A stretch of DNA of 64,000 bases. Origin: Liriodendron chinense (lineage: Eukaryota; Streptophyta; Magnoliopsida; Magnoliales; Magnoliaceae). Shown one piece after another: positions 58,179 to 64,000 of the stretch. Numbering within the stretch: position 1 is the first letter of the stretch; each line of letters begins with the position of its first letter. The translations under genes were made by a program, and so were the position numbers. The notes under the pieces are model-generated. The model made no database searches. It had not been told where the DNA came from and saw nothing but the letters and a program-made list of their open reading frames with translations. Location: NCBI GenBank assembly GCA_003013855.2, contig ML058384.1, positions 17,308,176-17,372,175 on the forward strand, in the 5' to 3' direction.

Positions 58179-60796
58179 ATGAATCTTCTCTTTGTCTCCT
58201 CTTTCATCATCATCTTGTCCTCATCTTGCCTTGTGCTTTCTTGGGCCATGGATGGTGGGGATTTATGGGCTGTGGGGGCTGTCCAAGGTGGGTCCCACAC
58301 TTCAGATCTTCAACTGAGCTTTGATAATGGGGAGATGCTTTTAATGGATGGGGTAGATGGGGCATTAAGAGGGGGCATTGATGAAGACTTAAGCTTGGTG
58401 GTTGGTGGAGCTTTAAATGGGTCCATTAATGGTGGGATGGCTGGATTTTCTGATTTGAATGGGGCCCTCATTATGGGAGGAATGGATGGTATGGATGAGA
58501 TGATGGGATGGGACATAGGTGAGGCTATGCATCCCTTGAGTGTGGGTCCCATGGATGACGTGATAGACGATGATGATGGGACTATGAGGGACATAGATGG
58601 GCTGATCTCATGTCTGGATGGTATGGATGGCTCAGATGGTACCTTTGACGGTTTGGATGCTCTGGATGAGGGCCGAGATGTGCGGTATACTTGCTTGGGT
58701 GGACTTGATGTGATCATTGATGATGTCCCCCTGATGATGGACGGTGTAGATGCCTCGATGATCCCTTTGATCGGCCAGGATGATGACTGGATACATGATT
58801 TTCTATTGGAGGGGGCCGTAGGTCCAGATCTGACCGTTGATTCTTCAATCGGGGCTGCCGGGACCCTTTTTGATGGTTCAGATGCATTCTTCGACGGTCA
58901 GATTAGCCAGGATGCCACGATGTGCGGTGTGATCTTCACTGATATTCCTTTTGATGGGGAGCATTGTCCTTCCCTTGGTCTTCGGTCTTTTGCGCACTCT
59001 GTTCATGAGGTGGGCGAGTCTTCTCATGCGGCTGAGGTTGTGACAGTTTCAGACAGCGATGCGACTATATCAGACATAGCCGCCACTGAGGACAGGTCAG
59101 GGGCTGTCGAGTCAGCAGAGGTTCCAGCTTTTCCTTCTCCTTTGCCTGTTGACCTTCCGATCCTCGACGAGTTGTCCTCGATTTCTGGGCCTTTTGTACT
59201 GGAGGGGATACCGGTGAGGACTTGTCAGCTGCTTCCTCGTTCTTCTTGCTCGCCACGACTGCTTGCTTGGCTTGACAGCTTGTCGGTTTATGAGATTCGA
59301 GATTTGGAGTCCTATGGCTTTGGCAGTCTGATTCATATGGCTAGAGTTGACATTGACTGGAGGATGCTCGGAGCTGCCTTGATTGACTGGGTCCCTTCGT
59401 TGAACTTGTTCGCATTCAACGATATGGAGATGGGACCTTCTTTGGAGGAGCTTGCATGCTTGACAGGTTTACCCTTGGATTATACTCAGTACTTCTCGCC
59501 GAAGACATCGCCGAAGACTGCTACACCGCAGAACTGGTTTGGGATCCCCTATCTTGTTCGGCCTGCAGCTGGTGGCCAAGATGCTGTTGTGTTCTCTTTG
59601 GACCTGCTGTATGATCTTTTTTCGGGTCCTCAGAGTACGGTTGGTTCTACCTTTGCTCGGAACGCACTGATGTTTTGCTTGATTACTGAGGTGCTGTTCT
59701 CGGGATGGCGCAGGTCCCAGACTCCTTTGCTTTTTGAGGTGATGAGCCGAGCTGTCCATCGGCAGGGGATCATTTCTCTCATCTTGGCCGAGCTATTTGA
59801 TGGGCTGACCGACTGTGCCCTGGGCCGCACTCGTGTCCTTCGCGGCTGTTGTGCTTTCCTTCAGGTATCTTTTCTGCACCTTTTTTCTTCTTGCTTTGCT
59901 AGGAATTATTTTGCTCTAGCTGAACTTCTTTCGTTTTCTGTGATCAGGTATGGCTATGGGAGCGTCTTTCTCTGACCGTTCCTGTACCTCTTCCTGGCAT
60001 TCCTAGCTCTGACATTATGCGTTATATCATCGAGTTCCTTCCTCATACAGCCAGGATGAGCGAGCCCCTGTATCGCAGGATGTTCGCTGAACTTCGTGAC
60101 TGGAACGTTCGTTGGGAGTCATCTTGGCTTTCACTTCCTCCAGTGCTTTGCGATGCACACCGCCATCCTCTGATGTTGGTAGGCTTTCGATCCTACTTCT
60201 CTTACCATCCCATTCGGTTCCTGCGGCAGTTTGGGTATGAGCAGGATGTTCCTCTTTTCGCTTTTACGGGTATCGGGCGTCGAGTACTCCCCTCTAGATC
60301 TTCTGACTTCAGGACCCGGATTGATTGTTCCTGGGCGAGTTATTTGACAGCTGATTTGTTGGGATTTGAGCTGCGGACTTTTCTGATGGCGACCGCCCCA
60401 TATCAGTACTGGGTTGCTGAGCAGTCTTTGTATCGACGTATCCCTTGTTGGCACCAGACTGCTGATGAGGATGAGCAGGATATTCTTGGAGATGCTGGCT
60501 CTTCATCTGGTTCATATGAACCTTTTGAAGAGCGCCCGTTTATCGATCCTGGCTTCCTCTTGGCCACTCATGGTCATCTGCTGTCTGAGATCTCTGCACT
60601 TCGGTATCATTGTGAGATGATGTCGAGGAGATTGGCTGCCGATCGGAGGTTGTCTGATGAGGAGACAGCGATCCGTACCCTTGAGCGCGATGAGGTGCAT
60701 TACCTGCGTATGGAGGTGAGCAGGTTGAGAGCGAGACTATCTTTTTATGAGTCAGAGGACTCACCTGATGCGGCCGAGGAGGAGGGTAGAGATTGA
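58179..60796 (+). CDS. Second PMD-superfamily (DUF7745-like) protein with coiled-coil tail, two exons
   Basis: Exon 1 is open from 57876 to 59864. I choose the ATG at 58179 because upstream codons are GC-rich spacer-like; 57876 or a later ATG (about 58248) are alternatives. Intron 59865-59947 (83 bp, GT-AG, phase 0) joins CAFLQ to VWLWERL. Exon 2 is 59948-60796. Regions in order: a short hydrophobic start; an Asp-Gly-Met-rich low-complexity stretch (about 58320-58760); a Ser/Glu-rich linker; the PMD-like core with MLGAALIDWVPSLNLFAFND, EMGPSLEELACLTGLPLD and RNALMFCLITEVLFSG; an Arg-rich region after the intron; and a C-terminal coiled coil (LRMEVSRLRARLSFYESE). Such proteins occur as extra ORFs of Ogre-type elements. 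No lesion is visible. Biochemical role unknown. Confidence 0.72.
59865..59947 (+). other. Intron of the second PMD-like gene
   Basis: TTCAG|GTATCTTTT to TGATCAG|GTATGG, 83 bp, phase 0. Read-through reaches a stop at 59975, so splicing is needed. The position is equivalent to intron 1 of the first gene. Confidence 0.8.
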
Positions 60797-61255
60797 TTGT
60801 GTTGGCCACCTGCACACTGATTTTTGCATATATGATTGATGATGATGCATTTTTTTGTATTTTTGAAAAAGATGATATGTGTAAGAGAAATATAATGCAT
60901 TTAATTGAAAAGAGAAAAAACTGTTTGAAAATCTACTGTGCCATGAGTTGTCTTGTGAGTGTGTCTGGATTTTGTGTCGGGATATAGGAATCAGAACTGG
61001 GGCTCGGTCAATGATTTGACCGATATCTCGAGATTTGACTTGCTTGATCCTTTGGTTCCCTAGAGATGTAGGCAACGGAAACTCTTGTTTCCTGAGATTG
61101 TCAGAGTCTGTAGAGTTCTTCGCTCCTGACTGCGCTTCTTCTTGTTCTTGAACTGTAACCGCTTGAACTGATCTGGACCGTCTGCTTTCTTGGTACCTGC
61201 ACTTTTATTTTTTTTTCTTCTTCTTTTTTTTTTTTTTTATTTGAGCCATTTTTGC
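60797..61255. other. Spacer after the second PMD gene
   Basis: Noncoding, with a T-rich run at 61206-61240. No gene is seen on either strand. Confidence 0.6.
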
Positions 61256-61470
61256 CTGCAGCGCTCTTTCGAGTTTTCACCACAGCCGGCTTTTTCCCGT
61301 CATTTTTGCCCGTGGCGCCCTTTCAGGTTTTCACCACGTCCCGGGTATTCGGTCTTGCCTGCCCCTTGGCAGCTGTGCTGTTTTTACCCTCGGCGCCCTT
61401 TCGGGTTTTCACCGAGTCCGCTGTATGCCCACTGTTTTTACTCGGAGCGCCCTTTCGGGTTTTCACTCCG
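61256..61470 (-). ncRNA. Array of four structured hairpins with GAAA tetraloops in the pol 3' region
   Basis: On the minus strand the units are 61285-61256, 61338-61311, 61416-61389 and 61470-61443. Three are 28 nt and one is 30. Each has an outer stem, a constant asymmetric loop TGAAAA opposite CG, and a 3-bp inner stem closed by GAAA. Outer stems are CTGTGG/CTGCAG, CGTGG/CCACG, CTCGG/CCGAG and CGGAG/CTCCG. Inner stems are CTC/GAG, CCT/GGG, CCC/GGG and CCC/GGG. Stem bases change in pairs while loops stay constant, which indicates selection on RNA structure. The array lies about 500 nt downstream of the pol stop. Its role (RNA stability, packaging, termination) is unknown. Confidence 0.7.
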
Positions 61471-61967
61471 CCCTCTTTGTTTAGGCACACATTTTCTTTT
61501 TCTTTTCTTTTTTCTTTTTTTTCTTTTTCTTTTCTTTCTGGATCTCTGGATAACTGCGGCGGCTAGAGGTCGGGAATCCGTCGTTGCCGGCCGATGGCAG
61601 TCTTTCAGCCCTTATCCTAAGTTACGATAATAGAGCTGTCGGTCTTTGCTAAAGACCCCTCTGAGATGGATGGATGGATGACTGTGTTTCTTCTTGGGTT
61701 GATTTTTTTTCTTGGGTGCCTTGCTTTGGCTTCCCTTTTTCTTTCTCTTTTCTTCTTTTCTTTTCTTTTTCTTTTTCTTTTGCATTCTTTTTCTCTCTCT
61801 TTTTTTTGTCTCTTTTTGAATCCCCCCCTCTTTTTTTTGTATTTTCTCTTTTGGAGTCCCCTTATTTGAAACACTTGTTGGTGGACGGGAACGATTTCTC
61901 AGAGGTCTTAGCTTCGACCTCTTGACTTCAGCTCTATTAAAGTAACTCTTGATAAGGTCAGAATGAC
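61471..61967 (-). other. Spacer between hairpin array and pol end
   Basis: T/C-rich on the plus strand (61490-61545 and 61730-61850), so purine-rich on the pol strand. No gene. The pol stop codon overlaps a G/GTAAGT-like sequence near 61970, which could act as a 5' splice site. Confidence 0.5.
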
Positions 61968-64000
61968 TTACCCGTGAAAGATTTTCACGTTGTCGGCGTT
62001 GGTTGGCTCAGGAAGATCCACCCCTCTCACGCTGGTAAGTCTGAGGGCGCCTCCGGGAAGTACTTCTCTGATGATCAGCGGCCCGTCCCACGAGGGTTTG
62101 AACTTTCCTCTGGGATCTGGAAGGTGCGACGGTAGAATCTTCTTCATGACCATGTCGCCTACCTTGAAACTTCTTTTCCGGACTCTCTTGTTGTAAGCCC
62201 GAGCGATCCTTTTCTGATAGCACTGTGAATGACTTAGTGCACGCATGCGTTTTTCATCTGCCAGCTGCAACTGATCGAATCTGGCCCGTTGCCATTCTCC
62301 TTCTTCAATTCCACTTTCGAGTAACACTCGTAGTGATGGTATTTCCACCTCGACTGGTAGGACTGCTTCCATTCCGTAAGTAAGCTCGAAAGGAGTAACG
62401 CCCGTAGCAGACCGTACAGACGTTCGATAGGCCCAAAGTGCATATGGGAGCATATCTGACCAATCTCGATAGGTCACGACCATCTTCTCGAGTATCCTGA
62501 CGATTGTCTTGTTTGCGGCTTCACCCCACCATTCATCTGGGGACGGTAGGGGCTTGATCGATGACGTTGGATCTTGAACTTGCTGAGGAAGTCATCCATC
62601 TTCTTGTTGACGAACGGGGTTCCATTATCTGTGATGATAGCATTGGGGATTCCATACCGGCATATGATATTGTTCTTCACGAATTTGATCACCTGAGATG
62701 CTGCAATCGTGGTGTATGAGGCTGCCTCTACCCACTTGGTGAAGTAGTCGACTGCCACAAGTATGTACTCGTGACCATTTGATGCTTTGGGACTGATCTT
62801 GCCGATGATGTCGAGTCCCCACATGGAGAAGGGCCAGGGGGTGGTCAGGTTGTATAACTCTGATGATGGGGCATGGATTTGGTTCGCATGCTCTTGACAC
62901 TTGAAGCATTTTTTGACGTGCTTGCAACAGTCTGTGTCCATGGTGAGCCAGTAGTAGCCGAGTCGTAGAATCTTCTTTGCCATCATGTGCCCATTCATGT
63001 GTGGGCCACAGATTCCTTCGTGTATTTCTTTCATGATCTTTGCAGCTTCTGTTTCATCGACGCATCGGAGGAGGATGTGATTATAGGATCGCTTGTAGAG
63101 AACTTCGCCACTGATGGTGAACTGGCCGGCCAAACGTTGGATGGTTCGGCGATCTGTTGCTGTTGCTGATTCTGGATATTCCTGGGTTTCGAGATATTGC
63201 TTGATGTCGGCATACCAGGGTTTGTCAGGGACAACTTCGGCTTCTTCTATTTGTAGGCAAAAAGCAGGTTCTTCTTGAATTTCGACTGTGAGCTCCCATT
63301 CTGAAGCTCCTTTTGGGATCTCGAGCATTGATGCGAGCGTGGCGAGAGCATCTGCAAACTGGTTCTTGGCTCTGGGCATGTATGAGAAGGTGATTTCCTT
63401 GAATTCTTCGATCAGATTGTCAAGATACACATGATATGGTATCAACTTCTCGTCTTTGGTCTTCCATTCGCCATTGGTCTGATTGATGATAAGCTGTGAG
63501 TCTCCAAATACTCGTAGCTTCTTGACGCCCAAGATTATGGCTTCCCTTAAGCCAGCGATGCATGCTTCGTACTCTGCCATGTTGTTGGTGCACTCGAATG
63601 CTATGCGCCTCGAGATAGGAATAGGGACATCATCTGGAGAGTAGAGGATTGCTCCAATACCACTCCCTTTAGAATTTGCTGCGCCGTCGAAGAATAACGT
63701 CCATTCATCTTTTTTCTTCTTTTCTTCCTCTTCAATGAGCAAGAGGTCTTCATCAGGAAAGAACGTCTTGAGCGGCTGATAGTCCAGGAGAGAGTGAGCC
63801 GCAAGATGATCGGCGAGGGCCTGTCCCTTGATTGCCTTTTGAGTGACATAGGTGATGTCGAACTCAGACAAGAGTAGCTGCCATTTAGCTATCCTTCCAG
63901 TGAGTGCCGGTTTCTCGAACAGGTATTTGAGCGGATCCATGTGAGCGAGAAGGAGAATAGGGAATGCAATCATGTATTGACGGAGTCGCTGAGTTGCCCA
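61968..64000 (-). pseudogene. pol: Ogre-type pol, RNase H to integrase end, one visible frame shift, 5' part off-window
   Basis: Reading from the right edge: end of the first RNase H (WATQRLRQYM, MDPLKYLFEKPALTGRI, QALADHLAAH); then the extra archaeal-type RNase H with WTLFFDGAANSKGSGIG, NNMAEYEACIAGL, VFGDSQLIINQ and AKNQFADALATLAS. The integrase finger is HEGICGPH...CFKCQEH. The core has MWGLDIIGKISP, DYFTKWVEAA and IITDNGTPFVNKK. At 62517-62524 a single base is missing inside the codon for the catalytic Glu (NGGV, then AANKTIV in the next frame). The rest is open: WAYRTSVRSATGVTPFELTY, the C-terminal PSWDGPLIIREVLPGGALRL and the stop at 61968. Apart from that deletion the reading is clean, so this insertion is probably recent. 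Confidence 0.88.

Larger units (their letters stand above)
48224..64000. mobile_element. Element G: large Ogre/Tat-like gypsy element, incomplete at the right edge
   Basis: The left end is TGTGGACCC at 48224, exactly where the integrase reading of E stops. The right end lies beyond the window. Contents: an LTR-like or regulatory zone with four tandem arrays (48224-53600), a leader, two PMD-superfamily genes on the plus strand, a hairpin array, and an Ogre-type RNase H-integrase on the minus strand. The parallel with element 2 (pol, hairpin repeats, convergent accessory gene, LTR) suggests one minus-strand element with an antisense accessory module. A plus-strand TATA box near the left end allows the alternative that the left part is a plus-strand element meeting a second, minus-strand one. 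Confidence 0.6.

Noticed and set aside
61190..61925. Hydrophobic open readings rich in Phe, Leu and Ser (both frames)
   Set aside because: They come from T/C-rich low-complexity DNA; the opposite strand of 61617-61874 gives Lys/Arg-rich nonsense in the same way.

Overview
This is a window of nuclear DNA from a flowering plant. It has no bacterial-type gene order, no rRNA or tRNA gene, and no CRISPR array. Nearly all of it is retrotransposon. Plant origin is shown by Athila-type and Tat/Ogre-type Ty3-gypsy elements, primer sites matching plant tRNA-Asp, a CACTA-type DNA transposon end, plant mobile domain (PMD) genes, and short GT-AG introns. The general look of the low-copy stretches (phrases such as 'gggcccacc') reminds me of magnoliid genomes, but that is an impression only.

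Layout, left to right. (1) 1-6509: element A (minus), a non-autonomous Athila derivative with 1.9-kb LTRs and an acidic ORF but no gag-pol. (2) 6510-8693: element D (minus), a Tat-type gag plus LTR fragment that hosts A. (3) 8694-14038: element C (minus), a gag-less Athila that hosts D. (4) 14039-19753: mostly unassigned sequence ending in a CACTA-type terminus. (5) 19754-24367 and 44086-44841: element B (plus), an Athila with a dead pol. Its 3' LTR was split by element 1 (24368-44080, plus), a second copy of the A family flanked by GTGAG target duplications. Element 1 was in turn split by element 2 (27880-40752, plus), a Tat element flanked by CACCA duplications. Element 2 carries element 4 (29581-33314, minus), an Athila gag+LTR fragment. 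(6) 44842-48223: Athila LTR fragment F, interrupted by element E (minus; integrase C-terminus plus 3' LTR). (7) 48224-64000: a large Ogre/Tat-like element G that splits E. It holds several tandem arrays, a two-gene PMD module (plus, 55692-60796), an array of four covarying hairpins (61256-61470), and an almost intact RNase H-integrase reading (minus) that runs off the right edge.

How the parts work together. In the two Tat-type elements (2 and G) the same plan recurs: pol, then about four hairpin-forming repeats, then an intron-containing accessory gene on the opposite strand and converging on pol, then the LTR side. In element 2 the accessory gene resembles the 'putative gypsy type transposon' family (PF04195-like) with a coiled-coil tail. 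In G it is a tandem pair of PMD-superfamily genes with an intron at the same structural site. Elements A and 1 lack enzymes. They share LTR style, primer site and a conserved 3' block with the Athila elements in the window, and were probably mobilised by such relatives.

The observations I rank highest are: the hairpin array with compensatory stem changes; the convergent PMD gene pair; the palindromic (folded-back) 5' LTR of element 2, which lies exactly inside its target duplication; the non-autonomous family with a conserved ORF; and the GACCGGTC palindrome arrays shared by several LTR families. All assignments come from reading the sequence and from memory of families; no database search was possible.
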